Source: Diadema setosum (taxonomy: Eukaryota > Echinodermata > Echinoidea > Diadematoida > Diadematidae). From it: a stretch of DNA of 64,000 nucleotides. The notes beneath the pieces are model-generated. The model was not told the origin of the DNA and ran no database searches. It worked only from the letters and a program-made list of their open reading frames with translations. The translations under genes were made by a program, and so were the position numbers. The stretch spans positions 18,590,901 to 18,654,900 of the forward strand of contig NC_092699.1 of NCBI RefSeq assembly GCF_964275005.1, given 5' to 3'. Below, piece after piece: positions 1-12,800 of this stretch (positions are counted from its first letter, which is position 1; every line of letters starts with the position of its first letter).

Positions 1-20
1 GATGACTGAAATACACAATC

Positions 21-81
<61 letters not shown>

Positions 82-420
82 CATTTTCCATCTGTGAAGA
101 TGGCTGGATAGCCCATATTCAGCTACACTAAGCTGGTCTTCCATGGGGTCCAGTTGGATGTGGGGTGAGACCACTTCACCGGGTTAGACACCCTGCTCTT
201 TTCGATGAATGAATGAAGCGGGATCTTTTACGTGCATGAGCTGTGACCCTCTCATACACGGGACCTCCATTTTATGTCCTATCCGAGGGACAGAGTGTTT
301 TGCCTCTTGCTAGAGGGGACGGTATGTTTACACGCAACATTGCTCAGTCCAGACTCGGGTTCGAACCCGGGCCGCGTGATCGTGAGGCAGACGCGCTACC
401 GACTGAGCCAACTCACCGCC
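21..420 (-). mobile_element. tRNA-derived SINE with (AAC)n tail
   Basis: Read on the minus strand, 420 down to about 345 is a tRNA-like head. It has an A box (TGGCTCAGTCGG, 399-410) and a B box (GGTTCGAACCC, 357-367), spaced as in a pol III internal promoter. The body runs leftward to about 81 and ends in about 20 AAC triplets (GTT on the plus strand, 21-80), a typical microsatellite tail. It is not a functional tRNA gene because no acceptor stem closes around the two boxes. Confidence 0.8.
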
Positions 421-453
421 CATGTATATCATTTATGATAATATATCATTCAT

Positions 454-457
454 AATA

Positions 458-513
<56 letters not shown>
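454..513. repeat. (TA)n microsatellite
   Basis: Near-perfect AT dinucleotide run just outside the SINE head. The short open frames over it are repeat artefacts. Confidence 0.95.
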
Positions 514-515
<2 letters not shown>

Positions 516-1435
516 AGAAAGAAAGAAAAAAAGATGGGTCCAAGAATAGATCCCCCGGGAATACAAATTTATTATCGGAGCGTAAAGAAAAAGTAGGATC
601 AGAAGATTTTTTTTTTTAAACCAATGAAGGGCGATATATCTTATGCCTAATTCTGACAATTTGTAGACTAGAATTTGATTGTATCCAAAGCTTTTCCTAC
701 AAATTAAAAGTCCAATGATTATGTTCTTTATTAGACAGATTGTTGATTTCATATTGCTATATTATGGCATACTCGGCAGAGATATAGCCCTTCCTGAAAC
801 TAAAAATTGGTTCGAGTTGAGGTTGTTGATATCTACAAGAAATTTGTAAAGCGACTATAAACTAAATTTTTTAATGATTTTAGCTTGTAAGGTATAAAGT
901 ATTTTACTTCAGCAGGTTCAACTTTTTCACACTGAAATTACTCTGTGCTTTGCCAATTTTCATGGCGTCTGTAAAATGTTCCCGAGATAACTGAGAAATT
1001 GAAAATATGCAACAGAAAGAAAATTAAAAAAGAAAGAAAAAAAAAAAGAGCAAATTTACACTTATCTATCGTGACCCCAAGACTTACTGGGTTCAACAGA
1101 TAGCATTATTCCCAAAATGTAATTTTCGTTGATTGTGAGAAATAGGGCTGATTCGAAATGTTCAGAAATTTCATCTGAATACGTTGAAATCGGTAGATCA
1201 TTTCAGGGAAAATAGTGCAGTAAATGACATGTTTTGATGACATATTGATATTCATTGCTCTGAACTTCAGAACTACAACAAAACAAAGCATGAAACTGAA
1301 ACCTAAAAATCATAAGAAGTTAAGTAGGCCTGCATGATTTCGCTTTTGACAGAATAAACATTGACAGTCTAGCACTTACGCAAGTTTGACTGTATTGTGT
1401 GCGTGTGTGTAATATACATATATTACATAATCCAG

Positions 1436-1514
<79 letters not shown>

Positions 1515-4500
1515 ACATACACATATATATGCGCACGTCGCCAAGGCAACTTCTTATTTACGAACCTTCGGAATAACGGACTGTAATAACCGCTTGGAAT
1601 AACTATTCATGTACATCACGTGTCATTCACTGAAGATTCATTTATTAACATGCTACTGCTATGTATAAAGAAAACAGCAATGAAGAAGAAACCAGGAAAA
1701 CATATACATTTTTAGAAAATGTACTTTAGGTAACAACCCCTTCTGGGCTAAACACAACTGAATTGCAGGCCATAATAATCATACTACTCGAGAACACAAA
1801 AGTTTAAAAATATGGACAGAAAAGGGGAGGGGAGACCTTATATGATTTGTAATACAGTACATTTATGTAAATGCATATAGTGATTGTACGCCAGACCCGT
1901 GAACTGAGAAAGATAACAAACAAAAAAAAATCGAGATTTTCGAATTTTCTCTCCTATCTTTAAATGCGTAATCACTGGTTTCATAACTTTTAAATTTGGT
2001 ACAAAAAGTGTGATAAGCGATAGGCCTACATTTCATTTTTTTTTTTTTTGATGCACATGCTTTACATATTGCTTGTAAGCGTGGACTAGAGAGACTGACG
2101 GATGCAGTCTCTCAATAGTTAGATCACATTTTTTTACTTTGAAGGTATAGTACAGGTATCTAATATCGTACCTCATTAGCCACTTTATTTCGTCCATACG
2201 ATGTATTAGAAAAATCAGTACAGACCCATGTAATAATACGTATAAATACAACCAGAACGTTTTGAAATAACCATAAAATTGTGTGACATACTGCCTTGTA
2301 TACATCAATCACTGTCAATGACTGTCGAGCGGGCTGCCAAGAAGGAGATCACGACTTCGGAATGCATTTCGCGTTTGTGTACGGTGTCAACAGAAGGGTG
2401 ACTAGAAAGACTGATACGATTGTGCAGCTGTAAACAAATATAGTAATGATTTGTCTTATCTGTAAAGCAATCCTAAATCCTGTAAACAAGATAACGGTGA
2501 GCAAGTTGGCTCAATTGAAGGCACGACACTTAGGGCATTTACGAACCGAAATAAGAAATCTTTTAAATCTATGCTTCAAAAATTCATAGGGAAATATCGT
2601 GATATCTGTATTTTGCCAGCACTCTCCTATATGAGGGAAACTTCTTGGGGGGGGGGGGGGGGGGAGATGCTTTTCTGACAATGTTCTTTTAAAACCAACC
2701 TCTACACCTGTACAGTGTATTGACTTGTGTAGCATTCTTTTGGTGCACTTTCTATTCAAACTTTTCTTTTCACAACATCTCAACGGAACGGCGCCTCAGT
2801 CAAGGGAAAATCGCTATCCTCATTACACCGATCACCCCTGCTATACAGGCTTTTCCTCCGTCTGATTTCATCTTCTTCTTTTTTTTCCTCTTCATAAAGT
2901 TCACTTCGTGTAAACTAAAACCTGCCATTTCCATTTAAAATTATTCCAGCAACACAAAGTTACAATAGCAATTGCAAACTTCCTGCTAATAGGTTTCAAC
3001 CACTTTGCCTCACAATACTTAGGCCCTACTTGCATTTAAGGGAGCAGTGTGCATCGGTTTCAATTTTGGCACTAATCGATTGTCATATCTTAGCATTAAT
3101 CAATTGTCACATTTAATCAACTACAAACTTTGACATGAATGAATGGAACGATGCAGCTGCAACTGAGTTGTCATCACTTGAAAGGAAAACTGGTGGTCCA
3201 TGCGCGCAACCAACTTCTGTTCGTCATATCAAATTCTGCTTCTTGACCTTGAAGTTATTATGCAAGACAAATAAACTTTATCTAAAAAATACATATAATA
3301 TATTTTTACTCTTTGTCTCTCTTTGCAGATATACTACAAACACTATGTACATCAAAATATGTCGTCAATAGACAAAACTCCTTTAGTTAATGTTGCAGAA
3401 TACATAACATATTGTACTTATATTCTTTAAACAGATGGACCCATTCCACAATATCCATACGGAACAGGCCTGAAAACCATGTGACAGTGGTCATCCCTTA
3501 AAGCGTTAACACCTAACGAAACATCAAACTTGTATCCTCAAGTGGATTGACACATCTCAAAATGTTCTTACAAAATAGGCCTGAAAATCAGTCAACAGTG
3601 GTCATCCGGTAAATGTGTCCGCTAGGTGATGTGTGTATTTCTGAAATGGTCGAAGATCGGCGGCATTTGAAAAAATCAATGCATGACTTCGTCATTCCAT
3701 CGGGGTCGAAGGCATCATGTCTGATTTGTGTGTGTGTGTTGTTTTTTTTTTAATCGTACAAATGTGTCTGCATTTTCAATTTTTCATCACAGAAAATTAT
3801 CTTCACAGACCGACAGAATCAATTTTCTTTAGAGGAAATTATCTTTACACGCTAACAGACTTAACACAAAATAAAAGGTTTGCGCGGCCGTGTTCAAAAG
3901 AAACAAAGCCATTTGCAGACTTTTTGCTAGAAATTTCATTGATCATACAATCATTGACAATAAATGAAACGCGAAGCAATTATAATTATGCTAACATCAG
4001 TCATTTTGGAAAGGCAATTACGATGTAAAAAGTTGTCTGTCGGGGTCTGTGGCAGTTTAATCACAAAATGGCAATCTTTTGTAAAGATAAACCTGAGAAC
4101 GCTTAACAACAGCGTATTGAATACCCATTACAGTACGGATATTACAACAATAACAATTTCTATCCATGGGCAGTCAACTTCATCCGAGATGTTTCACAAG
4201 AAAATAAGGATCTAAAACAATACAAATACTCAACTTTACCAATTTTTCTATACAGCAATATTAATAGAGCAGTTATCTTATGATCATTAGATACAGTCAT
4301 TCATGCTGGCATATTTCATGGCATTTATAACTTTCGTCTTCACATGTAGCTAACATATGTATAAATTTTGAATACTTGGATCATTAATATCGACGGTATA
4401 AACATTCTGTGATTTTCATAGACTGTCTTATGAAAATCACTTGCTTAGTTGAAAAAAAAAAGTATATTTATTCTATGTCAGCAAATTCTTACTCTAAATC

Positions 4501-5259
4501 TGAAACAGAACGAAGTGTAAATACAATAATTTAATCTAGTTATGTACAAACCACAACAAACACTTTTTTTTTACTAAAAACAATTTGGAACACTTGGTAT
4601 GTAGTATATATATAGGTAAAATCATTTCATGAACTCAAGTTTTGTACTTTAATGGAGATATTTTTCTTCTTAAATTCAGAACAGTTACAATACTGGCAGA
4701 GTACTACATTACTGTATCATTTAATAAAAACTTAATATGAAATAAATTGTACTTAAAACACAGCAAGAAAAACAACTTAAATTCAGCTGTTCAAATACAA
4801 TTTCATATGTAGAGTATAAGTTGAGGCACTAGCTAATCCTGTAGTTTTTTTTCACATTCCAACAAAGTTAATAATTCATTTACAGCGTCCTGTTGACACG
4901 GGTCCAACTTTCCCTTCACATATAACAAAATGAAATTAGGTAGATACAGGTACTGAGTACTAGTAGTTGAAATACAGTAACTACATGTTATGTATACTCT
5001 ATTTCTATCTTAATTCTATTCCCCTTGTTGTCCACTACATTGACTGAAAGGTGGACGATTTGAATTATTGATATTACCTTACCAGTATGTCAGAAGAATG
5101 ACGGGAGTTGCAAGCAGTGAATATCAAAGGCAAGGTAAAGCTGCATTTCACAAAAGAGAAAAAAAAAAACCCAAAACGAAATAAAACTGTGATCGAAGTC
5201 CTACAGGTGTGATGGAGCAAACTTCAAGGCCACCTTTACCATGTCATTCTTACATTCTT
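514..5259. other. Non-coding stretch, no gene seen
   Basis: AT-rich sequence with stops in all frames and no coding signature. Apart from the (TA)n(TG)n tract at 1442-1511, a poly-G run near 2647-2664 and scattered A/T runs, nothing was recognised. The part just left of 5.4 kb would be the 3' UTR and downstream flank of the ZCWPW1-like gene. Confidence 0.6.
1442..1511. repeat. Compound (TA)n(TG)n microsatellite
   Basis: About 36 bases of alternating AT followed directly by about 34 bases of alternating TG. Confidence 0.95.
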
Positions 5260-5265
5260 TTTATT
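5260..5265 (-). terminator. Candidate polyadenylation signal of the ZCWPW1-like gene
   Basis: AATAAA on the minus strand, about 150 bases past the stop codon of the ZCWPW1-like reading frame. Other AATAAA hexamers lie further left in this AT-rich flank, so the choice is tentative. Confidence 0.4.
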
Positions 5266-5414
5266 ACATATTTACAATGAGTTACAATATAAGCACTCAC
5301 CGAGTACAGCATTAATTCTTTTTAGAGGGACATTATGTGTTCTTCTCTTCTTCTTTTCTCACGCTTCGAGTGAACGGTGGTGTGTGGTGACTGTAATTAT
5401 CAACTCTTGGGGTT

Positions 5415-6829
5415 TTATTCTTCAAATTCAAATGGGTCCGAGTCTTCACCCATACTATCAACAGAAGTGGAGATCAGAACTGGCCCAGGCACTCGTTGAG
5501 GTTCATCTGGCTCTGGCAATTCCATAGGATCTGGACTAAACTCTTGGATCTCTAATTCTTCATTCTTTTTCAAGACAATGTCTGCAGTGGAGGAATCCAT
5601 GGGAAGCTTGTCCTGAAAACGACATTCATTCTCATCCTTGGTAAGATTCTTTGGTTGGTTACCTGTACAGGGAAGAACGTTTAAAAGTGGTTCCAGCTGG
5701 TTGCCTGTCATTTGTGACAGTGGGAATGCATCAGTATCAGTGGTATGGCTATCTCTGTTGACATCATTTTCCTGTACATTGGCTTTCCCCTCACCCAGAA
5801 TACCACTGACCTCTAGGATTTCTCCAGAGTCGATTGACTGACGCTCATTTGACTCCTGAAAATTCTCAGCTTTCTTCTGGTCAAGTGGGATGGACTGTGG
5901 GGAGTTCAATGCAACCCTTGGCTCTCCCAACATATGTCCATCTTTAGTTTTAACACTGAACTTTGGCTTTGCAGATTTCTTCACTGGTTGTCCCAGGGCT
6001 GCACTCTTTACAGCATCACCATCAGAATCCAATGGAGTTGGAGTGGCGGAAGAGTGAAGTAGTTCTTCACATGTTGGTACTTCATCTTTGTCTCGAACAA
6101 TCTCTATGATGAGTGCTCTCATTTCTTCAATGACCGATGATTCTTCACCTGGTGTACTTTTTCTGTGCTCAGGCGGTCTTTGCACTGGAGCAGAAAACGC
6201 CTTCTTTCGGTTCTGAAAATTTGGTTTCATCTTTCCTCCTCCAGTACCAGCTTGAGGTTTCTTACCCTCTTTCTTGCTGGGGTTGCCACCAGAGCAAATC
6301 TTGTGTTCTTTTCGTTCTTTTTCGTCTTTTTTCTTCTTTTTCAGTTCCTTTTTGAGTTTCTTCAATTCTCTTTTTTGCTGGCGTTTCTGTTGACGGAGTA
6401 ATATTTCATCATCAACATGACTCTGGTTGTCCTTAGCATCAGGTTTCAGCTTTTTTTCCTCTTCTTTGCGGGTCTTCTCCTCGAGTTTTCCTTTCTTCCT
6501 TTGATTTTTTCTTTCCTGATGCTCTTTTTCCTTTTTATCCCTTCTTTCTTTCAGTTTTCTTTCTTTCTTCTCTTTCTTTTCTGTGGCTTTTAAAGCCTTC
6601 AACTCTTCTTTAGCCTTCTTTATTTCCATTTTCTTCTGCAGTACTTCTTGTTTCCTCTGCTCTTTTATAGCCTTGGCAGATTCTTTGGAATCCTTGGTCA
6701 GCTTTCTTGATGATGAATCACCTCCTGCTGTCTCCTCTTTCTTGGGTCGTCCCCGTTTCTTCTTTCGAGGAGGCAGATCTTTGTCTTCTATCTGAATGAT
6801 CCTCTTTTTCTCTGGCGACTTTCTTAAGT
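5415..6829 (-). CDS. ZCWPW1-like: ZCWPW1-like last exon: AT-hook, Lys/Glu-rich coiled coil, acidic tail
   Basis: A 1415-nt terminal exon, residues 356-826, with acceptor TCTGCACCAG just right of 6829. It opens with a basic block containing RGRPKK (AT-hook-like, 381-386). About 130 residues of nearly pure K/E/R follow, then a polar tail of low complexity, ending GEDSDPFEFEE and a TAA stop. The ATG at 6629 is internal (residue 423), not a gene start, because the open frame and splice phase continue upstream of it. Confidence 0.85.
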
Positions 6830-9800
6830 CTGGTGCAGAAATATAGTTGAAAAGAAGAAAAGAGTGATCACAAAATTACTGAAGAGCAAAACACCCAGAG
6901 ATCAAACCTAGGAATGTGGACATCTCAATTGTATAAAATGCACGAAACAATTTCATTCCTCCTGCATGCATGCACGCACACAATGACACTTTCTTTCCTG
7001 TTTCTTACGTTTTTCCTTTCACATGCTGTTGGGAGGATTGGAAGATGAAACGTTTTGTTACAGAATATCATGACTATCTATATCTGGATTAAGCTTAAGG
7101 GCACAATATCATGCATTTTTTTTTAATTTGATGAAAACAGAAGTAACAATGTCTGGCATGTTAGCCTGATATGGCAGTCACAAGTGCCAAATTTAAAATT
7201 AAAACCTCCACTCTAAAGACTAGTAGGTTATTAAATTCACAAGATTTCTGTGTCATTTTGTTTTTATTGCATCATTAACACTTGATTTTCCACATGTCCA
7301 TCTTATTGGAGTCACATTTTGCCAAATTTCAAGTCAAAAACTTTGAAATAACTCAAAACTTTAAATCAGTACCTTCAAAACTAAAGAGATTCTTTAATCC
7401 ACAAGATTTTTGTGCCAGTTTGTTTTGCCAGTTTCTTCTTATTGCAGGCGCTGATTCAAGAATTCTGTACAAGGGAGGCGCCTTTACAAACTTAAAAGGG
7501 GCGCATGTGCCTCCTCGCCCATATATTTTTCTTTTTATGCCCTTTGCTTTAACAAAAAAAAAAATAAGTAAAGACTAAAGAATCCACATCCACAGTTTTT
7601 ATATACAGTATTTCTTCTTTTTTTTTTTTTTCTTGTCTTTTTTTGTTTAAAAAAAAAAGTTGCTGTCATGGCAGCATGTGCTGCTCGAAATAGACAAAAG
7701 ATGCAGTTTGTATATTTGCAACATTCTACAACATTCTTACACGGTTTTAATTTTTAAAAAAAATGCCATGATAATGGCCATGCATTGCCTGACATTGACA
7801 AAACATGTCTTACACATTTACATTTAGGTATATAGGTGGCATGTGTGCAATATCCAAGTCAAACATTTTAGAATGATGAAGTAATTTGAAAGACAAAATT
7901 TGCAACAGTGACAGGCAGACCATGCATGTACTTAAATACTAAAAAGTGTAGAAATCCTAACCCCCCACCCATTGAATGTCTCCATACCTGCTTGCATTTC
8001 TTCCAGAAGTTTGCCTTGGACTTCATCCTCAGCTTCGGTGACAAAGTCTTGTACGGCCCCAAGCATCGCCTCAGCTTCATCTAGTATTTCCTCCATCTCA
8101 GTGTGACTCAGCATGGATTCTTCTTGCAGCTTTTTCTTGGTGACAGGGCCATGTTCCTTTGGCCTCTGAATTTTCACTTTCCTTGGTGCTGTGCGAGAAA
8201 GATGCAATCATTATGCCAAGCAAAATTAGAATGAAGTCAAACCTTCCAATGAAGTTATACTGACAAAAACAGAAGTTGCATTCTTTTTTAATAATATAGA
8301 TAGTCTTTTTCTAGATGTGGTCTTTGAGCACAGGTATTCTCAATACAGTCTTTGTTGCTTGTCAGCTCTTTACAACACACATCACATCCTGTACTTCACA
8401 ATCGCAAAATACACAAAGTCTTTTTTCCAATACCTCATTCATACGGAGACTGTGACCCCACTCACTGATATCAGAGGTATCATGTTGGTGAGGTAATCCT
8501 TTCTGCACTTATATTACTGGTTACCAAGCTGTAGGTCAATTACATTTGGTATACATTAGCGCTCAAAAAACTTGTAAAGATAAAACAATAATCATAAATT
8601 TTTGTTACTGTCCTGTTCAGAAAATACTCAAGACCAACAATAATTCTGTTACAGTGCATAATATTGATTTCATTTAAAAAGTTGCACATGTGGGACTAAT
8701 TCTTCTTACACCTAAAATTCACAATAATGACAGCACTGTCACCGTGAAACGAAACTAACAATCAAATTCTCAAAAATATCAGTTCTGCAAATCATTATTT
8801 CTACTTGCAGGTACAGACAGGAGACACAGGAGCATAAATATGCATTTTTTGCTGGCTGCTCATATTGTTTTAGTTGCCATACCTCACAAGAACAAAAACA
8901 ACAGGAAAAATTACCCTGCTCTTGGCTACCATCACTGGTGTCATACTCGCCCCAGTGGCCTCTGAAAGTAGCTCCAAATCCAAAGTTCTTGATTCTCTCC
9001 TACACAGACATGCAAAGAAAATAGAATGAGACAGCTGGATACCCTGCTTCAGCTGAGTGGAATAGAGGTTATATATGCTATTATCTCAACACATCACTTC
9101 CAGAGTCATAAGCAATAAGAGGGATAAGACTGCTGCACTCAACTGAGAGTCTCACACACTCTGTCTGCATAGGTACATTCATGATGGTCTTTCATTGAAA
9201 TTTTGACAAATTAAGTTCAATGAAATTGACCACAACCAAGGATTGACCCTCAATCCATCTGCTCAAAGGAAACTTTCCAATTTAGACATCCATTACACCA
9301 AATGTGAAAACATAATTGAATAAAAACCTACTGCACTTTGAGACAGAAATTGACATCTTAGCTTCACAATTTTGGTGCGACCTTGGTCCTTGACCTTTGA
9401 TCTTTCGCTCCTGTCAGGCCAAGCAACTGAATGTCTATCTATTCTCATCCCTATCATATATAACAACTCATATCCCTAGCTAAAGTTATGCCTTGATAAT
9501 GAAACTTTTTACCAAAGCTCAGCTGGTTGTCCTTTGACCTGGCCTTCAACCTATTATCATTCCTGTGAATGATAGTTGATTAATTTGCATCAAATATTGT
9601 CCAGTCACTTAACAACATAATTACACATTCCAAGCTAAAATTATGACTTGGAATATCAGCTTTTCATTGGCAAAGGTACAGAGACCTCAACTGCTGACCT
9701 TTCACAATTATTTTTTCTTGAAATAATCATCTATTTAGTTGAATAGTCCCTGAAATAACAATATACAGTTGAACCTCTCGTATCCGGACAAGTCGGGACC

Positions 9801-12800
9801 GGGGCTCATCCGTATAAGGGATTTGGCCGGATACGGGAGACTCAATGCTTTATACATGTACATATACATACACATGTACTGATGTAGCCCATTGTAGTAC
9901 AGTGCACTCCCGTTATAACGAAATGCTCGGGACCGGCAGTTTTCTTTCGTTACAACGAAATTTCGTTATAACCGAACAAATACAATATATAACGAAAACA
10001 AGGAACCACATATATTATGTTTGCTGAATACTCATCATACACTGCAAAGCTATGTGAAATGTGATGGGATAACTGTATTACAATAATAAACGCAAGTTCC
10101 CCTCAGAAACTGTGTGTGACACAAGGAGCGAACACACAGTGGTGTGAAGCGTTCACCCATGCAGAGACGCTATAAATGCTTGTTCCGCTATGTACTTTCG
10201 AAAGCAATTCGCATTTCGCTATAACGGAAATTTCGCTATAACCGTGTTCGTTATAAGCGAATTTTGTACCATAGACTTTAATGGTGATAATTTTGGGACC
10301 AGAAGATTTACTTCGTTATAACGAAATTTCGTTATAACCGTGTTCGTTGTAACGGGAGTGCACTGTACCACATGTAGTAATGTGTATACTGCAACCTTTT
10401 CATTGTTACATTTGGGGATGTTTGGGGATGTTGAAATGTCTGGAGGTAAGCAATTTGGAAGGAAATTTGATGAAATGTATGTTAATCATGTTGGAAGTAA
10501 TATGTAATTCATGTGTGTTTGGGTAGGAGTTGTCAAGGAGTTGGGAATCCCCCTTTCCTCCCGTAATTATTTTTAAAAAAATCACGGCGAGATTGCGTCC
10601 GTATAATAGAGAGATCCGGATAAAGGGAGGCCGGATAAGAGAGGTTCAACTGTACTGGAATATGTTCCGGATATCATTGAGAACACTTGCTATTCTTTTT
10701 TTTCTTTTTTTTTTTCATGACTAGGACAAATAGGAAAATGGTTAAACAGGGCAATATCACTGTAATATTTCAAAGGCACAGTGTTTTCATAGGTTAGATG
10801 GGATGTCTTTTTTTTTTACCAGATATCTGCATAAACCTTGTTTAGAATTCATCATTTTTGTTTTCTTTATCAAAAGATTCCACCTACAGCCCTAAGCCAA
10901 GCCCAGCCACCCTTGTCAAAATATGTTGTTATTCACATTAATTTTTCATTTGATTCAATTATTCTGCACCCCCGGATATTTATTGTGTGTATCAACAATA
11001 ACAATATTTGGTCCATATCACCGTAAATCCAGTGGGACCAGCAGGTTTACACTAATGTTATAAGTTACTGGAATCATAAACAATCATGAACAATCAAAAG
11101 TTTTGTGTATGAAATCATGAACAATTATAATGCTTGGTTTATCATATTCCATAATTGGACACTATTTCATAAAACAAAGAAATTTACATTCATCTTCCAA
11201 CTGAAAGCTGTCACTAATATGTTTAAATGGAATACTAGAGAAAAACTTGCAACATTTTGTATTTGGTGAGTAATGACAAATCTAAAACATAGATTTCTCA
11301 ACACTTGTAGAATTCAGCAGGTACCGTATATTGCAATGTCATGGCTAACTGGAGGATTAATCTCGTATCTCTCACCCGCTTTTTCTTTTGTGTGTGTGGG
11401 AGAGCAATAATGAATATTACTTTTAGACATCTACAGGTGACAGTACCATGAAGTGACATTTCCCAAAGTGTCATCACAGAAAATACAGCAGTGCAGCTTT
11501 AAGCCACGATCTATGTTTCTAACTATACCATCTATTAGAAATTTAATTTTGCTCTATGTTTAGTCACATATCAATCATTACCTCTATTGGCATTTTCAGA
11601 GCCTCATCTGCCACTGCTTTAGCCTCCAGTATCTTCTGAGAGTAGTTGTGGCCTTTAATTGTCATCTGCACATGAAGGAAGGCATTCAAAAAGAAGACTT
11701 ATCAAAGGAAACAGGAGCATCGTATACAACTGGCAAACAATCTTGGAACCGATCACGATCGGTCAAGGGTATCAAGCCATATTGTCAGCTTTGTTCAAGA
11801 CAAACAGCTATAGGGGATGCTGGACTTGAAATACAATTAGGCGTTACGGCTTTGAGAGTTACCAAGGTGTTGAGTGTTACCAAGTCTATAAAAATGTGGA
11901 GACTGGTTTCACTTCCATTGTTAATGAAAATTTTGCAACAAATATCAAGTGGCACGAAGGACAGTGTTGCCACTTCCTATAAAGAGCAGCTAGATCAATA
12001 ATCCAGTTGCAAGAATGTAGAGATTACTAACCTATTCATATTCTTCTGAAACTGAAAGTAGAAAATTTGAATCTCACTCTAAGAGTGTGGAGTCAACTAT
12101 GTCATTTCAATCATCTTGGAGATTGAATTTTTAAATGGAGCTGGTAGGCACACACTTAAATACCACACTGACCATGCCCATGGAACCACGTGCTGGCTTC
12201 CCTATACCCCCATATATAACTATGGATTCATCTTTAGAAAGACATTATTTGGTCATAATTACTTTATTTAGGAGACACACGACCTCAGGAAGACGATTTG
12301 TGTCCTCTTAACATTTTCAACTATGTCATATCCCATTCAATTGCTTGCTTCTCTGCTGACATTTACACAATGTCTTCCTAAAGCCGGATCCAGAGTTACA
12401 TTACATGCTATAGTTATCATATACTTCAGGCAAAAACAAACCCCCCCCCCCAAAAAAAAAAAAAAAAAAAAGAAAATAAAATAAAATAAAATAAAATAAA
12501 ACAAAACAAACAAACAAACAAAACAAAAAATCAAAAAACAAGCAAACAAACCAAAAATGAAGAAAATGTTGGCAGTGAAAGGATGAGCAAAGTGAGGAAA
12601 AAGACTTATTGTAGAGCACATAACTATATTGAAAGCAAGTACTAGACGTAAAGCAGCAGCTTTGTTTCCACTTGATAAATGGGTATCATAAACATTATTT
12701 ACGAAGATTGTTATGATTTGGTTTCCATCTAATGCATCATTAAAATGGAAGTAAAGGCGATTTTCATTGTTTCACATCATGCAGTACATAAACCTAGTTT

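Noticed and set aside
357..420. tRNA gene (minus strand)
   Set aside because: A and B boxes are good, but no acceptor stem pairs and the body continues into a microsatellite tail, so it is a SINE head. The same applies to 30772-30831 and 58145-58200.
5415..6629. The 404-codon frame as a gene of its own
   Set aside because: The frame stays open 67 codons upstream to a good splice acceptor, and phase and sequence join to exon 9 of the ZCWPW1-like gene. The ATG at 6629 is internal.
11648..12001. 117-codon plus-strand frame
   Set aside because: It overlaps exon 7 of the minus-strand gene at its start and has no family likeness. Probably chance.
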